Shown: positions 48,305 to 59,810 of the stretch, one piece after another | Numbering within the stretch: the first letter of the stretch is position 1 | How the letters are laid out: each line of letters begins with the position of its first letter | Assembly: GCA_030267965.1 (NCBI GenBank) | Contig: BRYA01000066.1 | Coordinates: 18,586-82,585, forward strand | DNA: 64,000 nucleotides | Direction: 5' to 3' | Source of the DNA: Triparma columacea | Lineage: Eukaryota > Sar > Bolidophyceae > Parmales > Triparmaceae | Notes under the pieces: model-generated | What the model was told of the DNA's origin: nothing | The model's input: the letters and a program-made list of their open reading frames with translations, nothing else | Databases searched by the model: none | Position numbers and translations under genes: made by a program

Positions 48305-50936
48305 TCACTTGCTCTTGCTGTACTCTCGGGACGCCTCATCCCCAGATTCCCCGGCCCCGTCCTGAGGGACCTTCTCTGATGCCCTTCTAATGCTTTTCAT
48401 AACGCCACGACGCTGGTGGAGAATATGTGACGTCCCACCCTTTAGTAGGCTTTTGAACCTTTTTCGCCATTGGGAGGGGGGGGAGGGGGGGGGAGAGTGA
48501 GAAAAAGACAACCCCCCCCCACCCCCACGTCCACGAAACTCTCACCTCCCCTCCCTTGTCTCGTCATGGTCGTCACCTGATTGATCCGTATTTCTCTGTC
48601 TCCTCCCTTTCCTCATCCTCCCGTTCCTCGTTCTTCCGTTCCTCGTCCTTCCCTCACCTCTTGGTACAAGTCTCCCCGGTAGTAAGTGTCCCGGTTGTAA
48701 TACGATATCGTTGATCTTATCAAGTTCCAGTCTCCCTGTCTCATTAACGTCCTTACTAAGCACCTCCATACTCCCGAACCTCGCCCCTAAAATAACGTTC
48801 TCCTTCCCGTACTTATGAGTCCTCGATACCTCCCTACCAGTGTCGAACTCGGTGCCTGATACGGTAACTAATATCTTCTCGAACCTCCTCAAATGCTCTG
48901 CCAACGGGTGCGGTTCACTTAAAGAAGAATAAGCACCTTCACCGTACCCGAATATATACCTCGGCCATTTACCGTCGTTGACCTTAACGATTTTCCTAGT
49001 CCGACCTCTAACGAGGGGTGAATTATGATCGAGTATATGTCGGGCGTACCAAGTCTGCTCGAAGAACGGGTGTGAATTCATAAGCAGCGTTAAAGGAAGG
49101 TACTTCAAACTGCTAGCGTGGTGACGGGGATGCTTACGACTGCTGAGCGGGATCGCTGGGCTGGCACCGGGTATATCGGCTGGGGGGTTGGTTTGAGAGA
49201 TCTCACCGTCGGTATCAAAGAAACCAACGCTAACTTGTAACTCCGCGTTAACCAGGGCTCCGCATACAGGCTCTTCAGAACCGTCACCAACAATAGGCTC
49301 TGGGCGGCCGAAGAGACGACGCCAATAAGAGGTCGTTGCGTTCTTCATGTTAGGGGCGGATTTCCAACGTTCGTTCGCGAGACGGAATTCAAGCATTGGG
49401 GGAGCGTAACAGTTACCACGAGCGGATGAGTCTCCACCTGGTGAGATGTTGTTGAAAGCACGGAATCTGTGGCTTGGGGAGGGACCGTCTGAGGATGTGT
49501 CGGATGAATCAGAGTCTGATTCAGAGTTGGAGGAAGAGTCTGATTTATTGGAGGATGATTTAGAGTCTGATTCATCGTCAGGTTCTCCGTCCCCGGAGGC
49601 TTGTCTGACCAACACATCTTGCAAACCGTAGTGAGGGTCTGACTGGTCTTTCACGGTATCGTCAATGAGTATAGTTACATGGGAATGCTCAACGGAACTC
49701 AGATACGTCTCACCAACTATTTCATCAAACGTACCGGTTGGAGATAGAGCTAACGTCTTTGTGTGTGTGCGTGTGTGGGGGGGGGGGGTTAAAAGGATTG
49801 TCGAAATGGTAGAAACACTTGGAGATTTTCTTTTTATCCAACACAAAAAAATACAATATACATACAAACACACCCACCCCCTACACACACACCCCTCTCA
49901 CTCTCTTACCTTAATCTTACTCCTCCCTTCCTTAAGGTGAACTTTATCATGTATTAAAATAACCTCGCTAAACCTAACCGCTGCGTTCCTACTATTCCTC
50001 CCGATAACAGTAACTATTATACCCGCACTTAAAGAGGCCCATATAATACCTAAAAACGCCTCCACCATTAGGACGAAGTTTACGAGCACGCAGAGACCGG
50101 ATTTCTCAGCTGTTGATACAGAAGTTGGGTATATATTCCCGTACCCTACAGTTGTGAAGGTGGCCCAACTTAAGGTGAATACATCCATGTAGACTGGGAA
50201 TACTTTATTAAGGTTGATTGTGGCGCCTGATTTGTTGATGTTGTATTGACCGTCTCCACCCAGACATTGACGGTCTAAGTTCGTGCTGTCGTCTAGTGTA
50301 CTCCAACTCGCTAATCCGTATACTATGGAAGCGAAGAGTACGACGATTAGGATGTAGAGGAGGAGGAGGATTGAGAGGGTACGTTTGAGGGTTAAACGGG
50401 TGAGGAGGGTTAGGGTTGTGGAGGGGGATTGGTAGAGCCAGAAGAAATTATGGTGGAATAGGGTGAGGATGTATTGATATGTTAATCGAGTCTTGCTTAT
50501 GGACGGCTTGGTTTAGGGGGGGAGTTGGGGAGAAGGGGTGGGAGGAGGGGGTGGGTGAGGGGAGGGAGTGGGGAGAGGAGGGGAATGGGGTTAGTGAAGA
50601 TGAGTGTCGATGGAGGAATATAATAATCCTCAATAAAATGACAATAGTTGTGTTTGTATGCGTGTGTGTGTTTGTATGTGGTTGAGTGATAGTATGAAAT
50701 GGCGTAAAATGGCATAAAATATCGTAAAATGTCGTAAAATAGTCCTAAAATGTCTCATACCCTCAGTGTCGTATTTGTATCCATTTCCTTAGTGTCATAT
50801 AATCTCTCTCTCTATACGTCTATATTACCTTTTGTTGAATATCCTGTGTTATTACACCATTCTCAATGTCTATTACTGCTGTTGTAGGTTGAGATATTAC
50901 GTTAACATCATTATCACAGGATAGTTCTGAAGCCAT
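48305..50936 (-). CDS. Inward-rectifier-type potassium channel
   Basis: Exons 50936-50829, 50506-49910, 49756-48546 and 48458-48305 join to 689 residues. The first exon encodes a 36-residue cytosolic N terminus. Exon 2 holds the first membrane helix (SILLLLYILIVVLFASIVYG), a pore helix, the K+ selectivity filter TTVGYGN, the second helix (FVLMVEAFLGIIWASLSAGI) and the start of the Kir cytoplasmic domain (AAVRFSEVILIH). The cytoplasmic domain carries a long Ser/Asp-rich insert and ends with Arg/Asn repeats (GRTRNGRTRNG). Two-helix topology plus the beta-rich C domain fit Kir. The 5' end lies 28 bp from an ORF start on the other strand and about 290 bp from the first intron of the snoRNA-like array, so a shared promoter is likely. 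Confidence 0.78.
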
Positions 50937-51228
50937 AATTTTGGGGTTGGATTTGGAAGGAAAATGGATTTTGCGAATCCAGAACTTCACACTAGTTTGA
51001 CCTTAAACACATCCCACAAGCTTCATTTTCAACTAAATACACATACAATCCCATTCAAACTACACACAGAACACACATCCTCATTTTTAAAACCTCTACC
51101 ACCACGCAAACCCACCAAAATTAATACACCACCTCGAGAACTCGTGTCTCAATTTTTACCCCTTTACAACCCACAAACAACAACAACATGGATGTGAACC
51201 TACACAATCCTCGCAGATATACAACTAG
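50937..51228 (+). other. Putative bidirectional promoter and first exon of the array host transcript
   Basis: This A/C-rich stretch lies between the K+ channel start (minus) and the first array donor CAACTAG|GTGAGA (GT at 51229). A 77-codon ORF (50964-51197, His/Thr/Leu-rich, ending in WM) lies inside but begins only 27 bp from the divergent ATG and has no recognisable domain, so I do not call it a gene. The donor fits the window's consensus and would open the first intron carrying unit 1. Confidence 0.45.
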
Positions 51229-51280
51229 GTGAGAATGCAGAGAAAGGAAAACGGGAGAGGGTCATTGTGTCACATTGTTT

Positions 51281-51408
51281 GTTCCGATGAAGAGATAACC
51301 CAAAAATGGAAATCTATTTTATGATATGCGACGTGCATTTCGGAGACACGCGCTATGATATAACGCCAGCAAGGGTCAAATGGCTGCCAAACGACCATAC
51401 TGAGGAAC
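51281..51408 (+). ncRNA. Box C/D snoRNA-like RNA, unit 1
   Basis: Stem GTTCC/GGAAC, box C-like CCGATGA, box D CTGA. Segment before the D'-like ATGA: AAAAATGGAAATCTATTTT. Loop pentamer GGGTC. This is the first intron of the array; its guide window is two to four bases longer than most. Confidence 0.5.
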
Positions 51409-51607
51409 AAACACATGACAACAACAAGCTGTTATTACTGACACTGTAATTTCCTGTAGAAGAACCACCTAACACACATCTTCAATCGCACTCGATATTC
51501 GCTTCCCCCCTCTCCTCCCACACACACACACACATTCGACGATGCAGGTAAGGAAGGAAAGAAGGAGAGGTGTCACGAAGTTGTTTGAGACGTTGAATGT
51601 TGTTTTG

Positions 51608-51732
51608 TTCCGATGAAGAGATAACCCACAAAGCGATATGGCCTATGATATGCGACGTGCATTTCGGGGACACGCGCTATGATTAAACGCCAGCAATCTG
51701 CAAATGGCTGCCAAACGACCATACTGAGGAGC
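51608..51732 (+). ncRNA. Box C/D snoRNA-like RNA, unit 2
   Basis: Same frame as unit 1; the 3' stem strand is GGAGC. Variable segment ACAAAGCGATATGGCCT; pentamer TCTGC. Confidence 0.5.
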
Positions 51733-51930
51733 AAACACATGACAACACTGAGCTGTTATACTTGACACTACCTTCCTGTCGAAGAATCACCTAACACACA
51801 TCTTCAATCGCACTCGACATTCGCTTCCCCCCTCTCCTCCAACACACACACACACACATTCGACGATGCAGGTAAGGTTGGAAAGAAGGAGAGGTGTCAC
51901 GAAGTTGTCTTGAGACGTTGAATGTTGTTT

Positions 51931-52057
51931 GTTCCGCTGATGTAGATAACCCACAATCAGGTCTTGCTTATGATATGCGACGTGCATTTCGGAGACACGC
52001 GCTATGATTAGACGCCAGCAAGCGATAAATGGCTGCCAAATGACCATACCGAGGAAC
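51931..52057 (+). ncRNA. Box C/D snoRNA-like RNA, unit 3
   Basis: Box C region reads GCTGATGTA, closer to the RTGATGA consensus, but box D reads CCGA. Variable segment ACAATCAGGTCTTGCTT; pentamer GCGAT. Confidence 0.42.
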
Positions 52058-52224
52058 AATATACAACAAAAAAACAACAAGAACTGTGACAAGGACGATA
52101 ACAGCGACGCTTTACACAGCCCTAACACAATACACTTTCGCCCTTCGCAACGGCTGGCACTATGGAACGTAGGTAAGATCAGAACAGGGAACATGAGATT
52201 GAGGGGTCTTGTTTTGTTGTGGAC

Positions 52225-52349
52225 GTTCCGATGAAGAGGTAACCCACAATTGAAGTAGGGTATGATATGCGACGTGCATTTCGGAGACACGCGCAATGAT
52301 TTAACGCCAGCAAGACTTAAATGGCTGCCAAACGACCATACTGAGGAAC
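52225..52349 (+). ncRNA. Box C/D snoRNA-like RNA, unit 4
   Basis: Canonical frame of the array. Variable segment ACAATTGAAGTAGGGT; pentamer GACTT. Preceded by a type C junction. Confidence 0.5.
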
Positions 52350-52508
52350 AATGACAATACGCAAGAATAATATGGTTACAAACACAGGACGAACGTAGGA
52401 ATCTAACACTTGCGTTTCCCTGCTTCTCACAGCCCACCACGATGATGCAGGTAAGATGTAAAGAAGTGGGTGGGCGTGATTTCGTTTCGTTGCTGTTTAT
52501 TTTTGTTT

Positions 52509-52634
52509 GTTCCGATGAAGAGATAACCCATAAAAGTTTTTGGAGTATGATATGCGACGTGCATTTCGGAGACACGCGCAATGATTAAACGCCAGCAAGT
52601 CAGAAATGGCTGCCAAACGACCATACTGAGGAAC
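52509..52634 (+). ncRNA. Box C/D snoRNA-like RNA, unit 5
   Basis: Canonical frame. Variable segment ATAAAAGTTTTTGGAGT, partly similar to unit 8; pentamer GTCAG. Confidence 0.5.
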
Positions 52635-52816
52635 AATATACAACAAACAACAAACAAATACGCAAGAATAATATGGTTACAAACACAGGACAAACGCCGA
52701 GGAATCTAACACTTGCGTTTCCCTGCTTTTCACAGCCCTGCACGATGATGCAGGTAAGATGTAAAGAAGTGGTTCGGCGTGATTTTGTTTTCTTGGATGT
52801 TTGTTTTGCGTGGTTC

Positions 52817-52942
52817 GTTCCGATGAAGAGATAACCCAAAAGTGTATTTATGTTATGATATGCGACGTGCATTTCGGAGACACGCGCTATGATTTAACGC
52901 CAGCAAGTCATAAATGGCTGCCAAACGACCATACTGAGGAAC
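52817..52942 (+). ncRNA. Box C/D snoRNA-like RNA, unit 6
   Basis: Canonical frame. Variable segment AAAAGTGTATTTATGTT; pentamer GTCAT. Confidence 0.5.
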
Positions 52943-53167
52943 AAACACATGACAACACCGAGCTGTTATACTTGACACTGTACCTTCCTGTTGAAGAATC
53001 ACCTAACACATATCTTTTATCGCACTCGACATTCCTCCCCCCCTCCTTCCTCCCCCCCCCTCCCCCTTCCTCCTCCTCCCTCCCGCACACAATTGACGAT
53101 GCAGGTAAGGAAGGAAGGAAAGAAGGAGAGGTGTCACGAAGTTGTTTTTAGAGTTGAATGTTGTTTT

Positions 53168-53293
53168 GTTCCGATGAAGAGGTAACCCATAAAGCAGCGT
53201 TATGTATGATATGCGACGTGCATTTCGGAGACACGCGCTATGATTAAACGCCAGCAAGCTCCAAATGGCTGCCAAACGACCATACTGAGGAAC
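53168..53293 (+). ncRNA. Box C/D snoRNA-like RNA, unit 7
   Basis: Canonical frame. Variable segment ATAAAGCAGCGTTATGT; pentamer GCTCC. Confidence 0.5.
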
Positions 53294-53460
53294 AATAACA
53301 ACAAATAGTCAAGAATAATATGGTTACAAACACAGGATAAACGCTGAGGAATCTAACACTTGCGTTACCCTGCTTCTCACAGCCCACCACGATAATGCAG
53401 GTAAGATGTAAAGAAGTGGGTCGGCGTAATTTTCGTTTTCGTGGCTGTTTGTTGTTGTTC

Positions 53461-53585
53461 GTTCCGATGAAGAGATAACCCACAAAGCTTTTTGGATATG
53501 ATATGCGACGTGCATTTCGGAGACACGCGCAATGATATAACGCCAGCAAAGGTTAAATGGCTGCCAAACGACCATACTGAGGAAC
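53461..53585 (+). ncRNA. Box C/D snoRNA-like RNA, unit 8
   Basis: Canonical frame. Variable segment ACAAAGCTTTTTGGAT; pentamer AGGTT. Confidence 0.5.
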
Positions 53586-53752
53586 AATATCAACAAACAA
53601 ATACGCAAGAATAATATGGTCACACACACAGGACAAACGCTGAGGAATCTAACACGCGCGTTTCCCTGCTTCTCAGAGCCCCCCACGATGATGCAGGTAA
53701 GATGTAAAGAAGTGGGTCGGTGTGATTCCGTTTCGTAGCTTTTTGTTTGTTC

Positions 53753-53878
53753 GTTCCGATGAAGAGATAACCCATAATGCAATGAAGGCTATGATATGCG
53801 ACGTGCATTTCGGAGACACGCGCTATGATTAGACGCCAGCAACCGATAAATGGCTGCCAAACGACCATACTGAGGAAC
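53753..53878 (+). ncRNA. Box C/D snoRNA-like RNA, unit 9
   Basis: Canonical frame. Variable segment ATAATGCAATGAAGGCT; pentamer CCGAT. Confidence 0.5.
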
Positions 53879-54049
53879 AATACACAACAAACAAATACTC
53901 TTGAATAATACGGGAACAAACACAGGACAAACGCCGAGGAATCTAACACTTGCGTTTCCCTGCTTCTCACAGCCCACCACGATGATTCAGGTAAGATGTA
54001 AAGAAGTGGGTCTGCGTGATTTCGTTTTGATGGCTGTTTGTTTTTGTTT

Positions 54050-54179
54050 GTTCCGATGAAGAGGTAACCCACAAGTAGAATGTAATGTAATATGATATGC
54101 GACGTGCATTTCGGAGACACGCGCTATAATTAGACGCCAGCAATTGGAAAATGGCTGCCAATCGACCATACTGAGGAAC
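54050..54179 (+). ncRNA. Box C/D snoRNA-like RNA, unit 10
   Basis: The longest guide window (21 nt); its last 17 nt are GTAGAATGTAATGTAAT. Pentamer TTGGA. The C'-like word is ATAATTA instead of ATGATTA. Confidence 0.48.
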
Positions 54180-54348
54180 AATACACAACAAACAAACATT
54201 CAAGAATACTAGGTTACAAACACAGGACAAACACCAAGGAATCTAACACGCGCGTTCCCTGCTTCTCACAGCCCCCCACGATGATGCAGGTAAGATGTGA
54301 AGAAGTGGGTGGGCGTGATTTCGTTGTCATGGCTGTTTGTTTTTGTAC

Positions 54349-54474
54349 GTTCCGATGAAGAGATAACCCATAAGCGAAGTGAAGTCATGATATGCGACGT
54401 GCATTTCGGAGACACGCGCAATGATTAAACGCCAGCAAACCTCAAATGGCTGCCAAACGACCATACTGAGGAAC
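54349..54474 (+). ncRNA. Box C/D snoRNA-like RNA, unit 11
   Basis: Canonical frame. Variable segment ATAAGCGAAGTGAAGTC; pentamer ACCTC. Confidence 0.5.
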
Positions 54475-54638
54475 AATACAATACACAACAACAAGAACTG
54501 TGACAAGGACGATAACAGCGACGCTTTACACAGCCCTAACACAATACACTTTCGCTCTTTGCAACGGCTGGCACTATGGAACGTAGGTAAGATGAGAACA
54601 GGGAACATGAGATTGAGGGGTCTTGTTTTGTTGTGGAC

Positions 54639-54762
54639 GTTCCGATGAAGAGATAACCCAAAATTGGTTTAGCTATGATATGCGACGTGCATTTCGGAGA
54701 CACGCGCTATGATTAAACGCCAGCAAGTCTTAAATGGCTGCCAAACGACCATACTGAGGAAC
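54639..54762 (+). ncRNA. Box C/D snoRNA-like RNA, unit 12
   Basis: Canonical frame after a type C junction. Variable segment AAAATTGGTTTAGCT; pentamer GTCTT. Confidence 0.5.
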
Positions 54763-54919
54763 AATACACAACAAACAAATATCCTTGAATAATATGGTTA
54801 CAACCACAGAACAATCTAACACGCGCGGTTCCGTGCCTTTCACCGCCCCCTAACGATGATGCAGGTAAGATGTAATGAAGTGGGTCGGCGTGATTTCGTT
54901 TCGTTGCTTTTGTTTGTTC

Positions 54920-55045
54920 GTTTCGATGAAGAGATAACCCAAAACTCGAATACATGTTTGATATGCGACGTGCATTTCGGAGACACGCGCTATGATATAA
55001 CGCCAGCAAAGGATAAATGGCTGCCAAACGACCATACTGAGGAAC
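54920..55045 (+). ncRNA. Box C/D snoRNA-like RNA, unit 13
   Basis: Stem strand GTTTC and D'-like TTGA are both variants. Variable segment AAAACTCGAATACATGTT; pentamer AGGAT. Confidence 0.47.
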
Positions 55046-55216
55046 AATACACAACAAACAAATACGCAAGAATAATATGGTTACAACAAACACGGAACAA
55101 ACGCTGAGGAATCTAACACTTGCGTTTCCCTGCTTCTCACAGCCCGCCACGATGATGCAGGTAAGATGTAAAGAAGCGGGACGGCGTGATTTCGTTTTCG
55201 TAGCTTTTGTTTGTTC

Positions 55217-55342
55217 GTTCCGATGAAGAGGTAACCCACAAGCAGACTAGGGTTATGATATGCGACGTGCATTTCGGAGACACGCGCTATGATTTAACGC
55301 CAGCAATTTGCAAATGGCTGCCAAACGACCATACTGAGGAAC
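55217..55342 (+). ncRNA. Box C/D snoRNA-like RNA, unit 14
   Basis: Canonical frame. Variable segment ACAAGCAGACTAGGGTT; pentamer TTTGC. Confidence 0.5.
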
Positions 55343-55539
55343 AATACACATGACAACACTGAGCTGTTATACTTGACACTTGTACCTTCCTGTCGAAGAA
55401 TCACCTAACACACATCTTCAATCGCACTCGACATTCGCTTCCCTCCTCTCCTCCAACAAACACACACATTCGATGATACAGGTAAGGAAGGAAAGAAGGA
55501 GAGGTGTCACGAAGTTGTTTGAGACGTTGAATGTTGTTT

Positions 55540-55665
55540 GTTCCGATGAAGAGATAACCCACAAGGCTAGCAAAGCTATGATATGCGACGTGCATTTCGG
55601 AGACACGCGCTATGATTAAACGCCAGCAATTGCAAAATGGCTGCCAAACGACCATACTGAGGAAC
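55540..55665 (+). ncRNA. Box C/D snoRNA-like RNA, unit 15
   Basis: Canonical frame. Variable segment ACAAGGCTAGCAAAGCT; pentamer TTGCA. Confidence 0.5.
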
Positions 55666-55848
55666 AATACACAACAAACAAATACTCTTGAATAATATGG
55701 TTACAAACACAGGACAAACGCCGAGGAGTCTAACACTTGCGTTTCCCTGCTTCTCACCGCTTCTCAAAGCCCCCCACGATGATGCAGGTAAGATGTAAAG
55801 AAGTGGGTTGGCGTGATTTCGTTTTCACTTGGCTTTTTGTTTTTGTTC

Positions 55849-55974
55849 GTTCCGATGAAGAGGTAACCCACGACAGGTCATTGTGTATGATATGCGACGT
55901 GCATTTCGGAGACACGCGCAATGATATAACGCCAGCAATTGTAAAACGGCTGCCAAACGACCATACTGAGGAAC
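55849..55974 (+). ncRNA. Box C/D snoRNA-like RNA, unit 16
   Basis: Canonical frame. Variable segment ACGACAGGTCATTGTGT; pentamer TTGTA, followed by AAACGG instead of AAATGG. Confidence 0.5.
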
Positions 55975-56147
55975 AATACAATACACAACAAACAAATACT
56001 CGAGAATAATATGGTTACAAACACGGAACAAACGTCGAGGAATCTAACACACGCATTTCCTTGCTTCTCACAGCCCCCCTCGATGATGCAGGTAAGATGT
56101 AAAGAAGTGGGTCATTTTGATTTCGTTTTCGCTGTTTGTTTTTGTCC

Positions 56148-56273
56148 GTTCTGATGAAGAGATAACCCACAAATCCATGAAGGATATGATATGCGACGTG
56201 CATTTCGGAGACACGCGTAATGATTAGACGCCAGCAAATTACAAATGGCTGCCAAACGACCATACTGAGGAAC
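56148..56273 (+). ncRNA. Box C/D snoRNA-like RNA, unit 17
   Basis: Box C reads TCTGATGA, containing the full TGATGA core. Variable segment ACAAATCCATGAAGGAT; pentamer ATTAC. Confidence 0.55.
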
Positions 56274-56437
56274 AATATACAAAAACAACAACAAGAACTG
56301 CGACAAGGACGATAACAGCGACGCTTTACACAGTCCTAACACAATACACTTTCGCTCTTCTCAACGGTTGGCAATATGGAACTCAGGTAAGAAGAGAACA
56401 GAGAAATGAGATGGAGAGGTCTTGTTTTGTTGTGGAC

Positions 56438-56573
56438 GTTCCGATGAAGAGATAACCCACAATTTTTGATGGGATATGATATGCGACGTGCATTTCGGAG
56501 ACACGCGCTATGATTAACCGCCAGCAAGATCTAAATGGCTGCCAAACGACCATACTGAGGAACTATAACAATG
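56438..56573 (+). ncRNA. Box C/D snoRNA-like RNA, unit 18
   Basis: Canonical frame after a type C junction; C' is followed by ACCGCC instead of AACGCC. Variable segment ACAATTTTTGATGGGAT; pentamer GATCT. Confidence 0.5.
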
Positions 56574-56737
56574 CACAACAAACAAATAGTCAAGAATAAT
56601 ATGGTTACAAACACAGGACAAACACCGAGGAATCTAACACGCGCATTTCCCTGCTTTCACAGCCCCCCACGATGATGCAGGTAAGATGTAAAGAGTGGGT
56701 CGGCGTGATTTCGTTTTCGTGGCTTTTGTTTTTGTTC

Positions 56738-56862
56738 GTTCCGATGAAGAGATAACCCAAAAATCGTTTGTAGTATGATATGCGACGTGCATTTCGGAGA
56801 CACGCGCTATGATTAAACGCCAGCAAAAGTTAAATGGCTGCCAAACGACCATACTGAGGAAC
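56738..56862 (+). ncRNA. Box C/D snoRNA-like RNA, unit 19
   Basis: Canonical frame. Variable segment AAAAATCGTTTGTAGT; pentamer AAGTT. Confidence 0.5.
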
Positions 56863-57024
56863 AAACAAACAAATACTCTTGAAAGATATGGTTGCAAACA
56901 CAGGACAAACGCCAAGGAATCTAACACTTGCGTTTCCCTGCTTCTCACAGCCCCCCACGATGATGCAGGTAAGATGTATAGAGGTGGATCGGCGTGATGT
57001 CGTTTTCGTGCTTTTTGTTTGTTC

Positions 57025-57149
57025 GTTCCGATGAAGAGATAACCCACAAATGAGTTCACTTATGATATGCGACGTGCATTTCGGAGACACGCGTAATGAT
57101 TTAACGCCAGCAAACCTCAAATGGCTGCCAAACGACCATACTGAGGAAC
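57025..57149 (+). ncRNA. Box C/D snoRNA-like RNA, unit 20
   Basis: Canonical frame. Variable segment ACAAATGAGTTCACTT; pentamer ACCTC (also in unit 11). Confidence 0.5.
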
Positions 57150-57315
57150 GATATACAACAAACAAATACTCAAGAATAATGGTTACAAGCACAGGACAAA
57201 CGACGAGGAATCTAACACTTGCGTTTCCCTGCTTCTCACAGCCCCCCACGATGATGCAGGTAAGATGTAAAGAAGTGGGTTGGCGTGATTTCGTTTCTTT
57301 GCTTTTTGTTTGTTC

Positions 57316-57440
57316 GTTCCAATGAAGAGGTAACCCAAACATCTCTTGTCTTATGATATGCGACGTGCATTTCGGAGACACGCGCAATGATTTAACGCCA
57401 GCAAGGACAAAATGGCCGCCAAACGACCATACTGAGGAAC
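57316..57440 (+). ncRNA. Box C/D snoRNA-like RNA, unit 21
   Basis: Box C reads CAATGAA. Variable segment AAACATCTCTTGTCTT; pentamer GGACA. Confidence 0.48.
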
Positions 57441-57663
57441 AAACACATGACAACAACGAGCAGTTATACTTGTTACTGTACCTTCCTGTCGAAGAATCAC
57501 CTAACACACATCTTCAATCGCACTCGACATTCCTCCCCCCCTCCTTCCCCCTCCCCTCTCCCCCTTCCTCCTCCCCCCTCCCACACACAATTGACGATGC
57601 AGGTAAGGAAGGACGGAAATAAGGAGAGGTATTGCAAAGTCTTTGAGACGTTGATTGTTGTTC

Positions 57664-57789
57664 GTTCCGATGAAGAGATAACCCACAAATTTTGTAGGTT
57701 TATGATATGCGACGTGCATTTCGGAGACACGCGCTATGATTAGACGCCAGCAACTTGAAAATGGCTGCCAAACATCCATACTGAGGAAC
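57664..57789 (+). ncRNA. Box C/D snoRNA-like RNA, unit 22
   Basis: Canonical boxes; the usually invariant ACGACCATA before box D reads ACATCCATA. Variable segment ACAAATTTTGTAGGTTT; pentamer CTTGA. Confidence 0.48.
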
Positions 57790-57987
57790 AAACACATGAC
57801 AACAACGAGCTGTTATACTTGACACTGTACCTTCCTGTCGAAGAATCACCTAACACACATCTTCAATCGCACTCGATATTCGCTTCCCTCCTCTCCTTCC
57901 ACACACACACACATTCGACGATGCAGGTAAGGAAGGAAGGAAAGAAGAAGAGGTATTGCAACGTCTTTGAGTGTTGAATGTTGTTTT

Positions 57988-58114
57988 GTTCCAATGATGT
58001 AAATATACCACAAGCTACTAGGACGTATGATATGCGACGTGCATTTCGGAGACACGCGCAATGATTAAACGCCAGTAATCGAGAAATGGCTGCCAAACGA
58101 CCATACTGAGGAAC
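57988..58114 (+). ncRNA. Box C/D snoRNA-like RNA, unit 23
   Basis: Divergent subtype with box C ATGATGT, one mismatch from consensus, followed by AAATATACC. Variable segment ACAAGCTACTAGGACGT; pentamer TCGAG. Confidence 0.55.
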
Positions 58115-58291
58115 AATAACAATACACAACAAACAAATACGAAAAAATAATATGGGAACAAACTCACGGCAAACGAAGAGGAATCTAACACGTTCATTCC
58201 CCTGCTTCTCACAGCCCACCACGACGATGCAGGTAAGATGTAAAGAAGTGGGTCGGCGTGATTTCGTTTCCTTGGCTGTTTGTTTTTGTTC

Positions 58292-58417
58292 GTTCCGATG
58301 AAGAGATAACCCACAAGGACAATAAAAATATGATATGCGACGTGCATTTCGGAGACACGCGCTATGATTAGACGCCAGCAAAGGTGAAATGGCTGCCAAA
58401 CGACCATACTGAGGAAC
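58292..58417 (+). ncRNA. Box C/D snoRNA-like RNA, unit 24
   Basis: Canonical frame. Variable segment ACAAGGACAATAAAAAT; pentamer AGGTG. Confidence 0.5.
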
Positions 58418-58585
58418 AATATACAACAAACAAATATGCAAGAATAATATGGTTACAAACACAGGACAAACACCGAGGAATCTAACACTTGCGTTTCCCT
58501 GCTTCTCACAGCCCACCACGATCATGCAGGTAAGATGTAAAGAAGTGGGTCGGCGTGATTTCGTTTCGTTGCTTTTTGTTTGTTA

Positions 58586-58710
58586 GTTCCGATGAAGAGG
58601 TAACCCAAAAGTCAAAGTTTCAATGATATGCGACGTGCATTTCGGAGACACGCGCTATGATTAAACGCCAGCAAGACATAAATGGCTGCCAAACGACCAT
58701 ACTGAGGAAC
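58586..58710 (+). ncRNA. Box C/D snoRNA-like RNA, unit 25
   Basis: Canonical frame. Variable segment AAAAGTCAAAGTTTCA; pentamer GACAT. Confidence 0.5.
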
Positions 58711-58872
58711 AATACACAACAAACAAATACGCAACAATGAATATGGTACAAACCAGTTCCAAGAATCTAACACTTGCGTTCCCCTGCTTTTCACCGCCCA
58801 CCGCGATCATGCAGGTAAGATGTAAAGAAGTTGGTCGGAATGATTTCGTTTTCTTGGCTGTTTGATTTGTTC

Positions 58873-58997
58873 GTTCCGATGAAGAGATAACCCACAAGTT
58901 TTGAGTAATATGATATGTGACGTGCATTTCGGAGACACGCGCTATGATTAAACGCCAGCAACCATCAAATGGCTGCCAAACGACCATACTGAGGAGC
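58873..58997 (+). ncRNA. Box C/D snoRNA-like RNA, unit 26
   Basis: The hairpin strand reads GTGACGTG; the 3' stem strand is GGAGC. Variable segment ACAAGTTTTGAGTAAT; pentamer CCATC. Confidence 0.48.
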
Positions 58998-59220
58998 AAA
59001 CACATGACAACAACAAGCTGTTATACTTGACACTGTACCTTCCTGTCGAAGAATCACCTAACACACATCTTCAATTGCACTCGACATTCCTCCCCCCCTC
59101 CTTCCTCCCCCCCCCTCCCCCTTCCTCCTCCCCCCTCCCACACACAATTGACGATGCAGGTAAGGAAGGAAGAAAAGAAGGTGAGGTATTGCAACGTCTT
59201 TGAGATGTTGATTGTTGTTT

Positions 59221-59347
59221 GTTCCAAGGATGTAAATATACCACAACACGAGCACCTTTATGATATGCGACGTGCATTTCGGAGACACGCGCTATGATTA
59301 AACGCCAGCAACTTGTAAATGGCTGCCAAACGACCATACTGAGGAAC
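59221..59347 (+). ncRNA. Box C/D snoRNA-like RNA, unit 27
   Basis: Divergent subtype, box C region AAGGATGTAAATATACC. Variable segment ACAACACGAGCACCTTT; pentamer CTTGT. Confidence 0.45.
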
Positions 59348-59518
59348 AATACGCAACAAACAAACGCTCTTGAATAATACCGGAACAAACTCACTGCAAA
59401 CGCCAAAGAATCTAACACTTACGTTTCCCTGCTTCTCACAGCCCCCCACGATGATGCAGGTAAGATGTAAAGAAGTGGGTCGGCGTGGTTTCGTTTTCTT
59501 GGCTGTTTGTTTTTGTTC

Positions 59519-59643
59519 GTTCCGATGAAGAGATAACCCACAGAAGAGTTGGTATATGATATGCGACGTGCATTTCGGAGACACGCGCAATGATTAAGCG
59601 CCAGCAACACCTAAATGGCTGCCAAACGACCATACTGAGGAAC
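59519..59643 (+). ncRNA. Box C/D snoRNA-like RNA, unit 28
   Basis: Canonical frame. Variable segment ACAGAAGAGTTGGTAT; pentamer CACCT. Confidence 0.5.
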
Positions 59644-59810
59644 AATACACAACAAACAAATTCTCTTGAATAATTGGTTCAAACACAGGACAAATGCATT
59701 TGGAATCTAACACTTGCGTTTCCCTGCTTCTCACAGCCCACCATGATGATGCAGGTAAGATGTAAAGAAGTGGGTGGGCGTGATTTCGTTTTCGTGGCTT
59801 TTGTTTGTTC

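Noticed and set aside
50964..51197. 77-codon plus-strand ORF
   Set aside because: It starts 27 bp from the divergent channel ATG, has biased composition and no recognisable domain; it is more likely part of the host exon.
55849..55974. Unit 16 guide shares GGTCATTGTGT with the intron just upstream of unit 1 (near 51,259)
   Set aside because: An 11-base match in this much sequence with 42 guides is expected by chance about once in ten tries and is in the same orientation, so it cannot pair.
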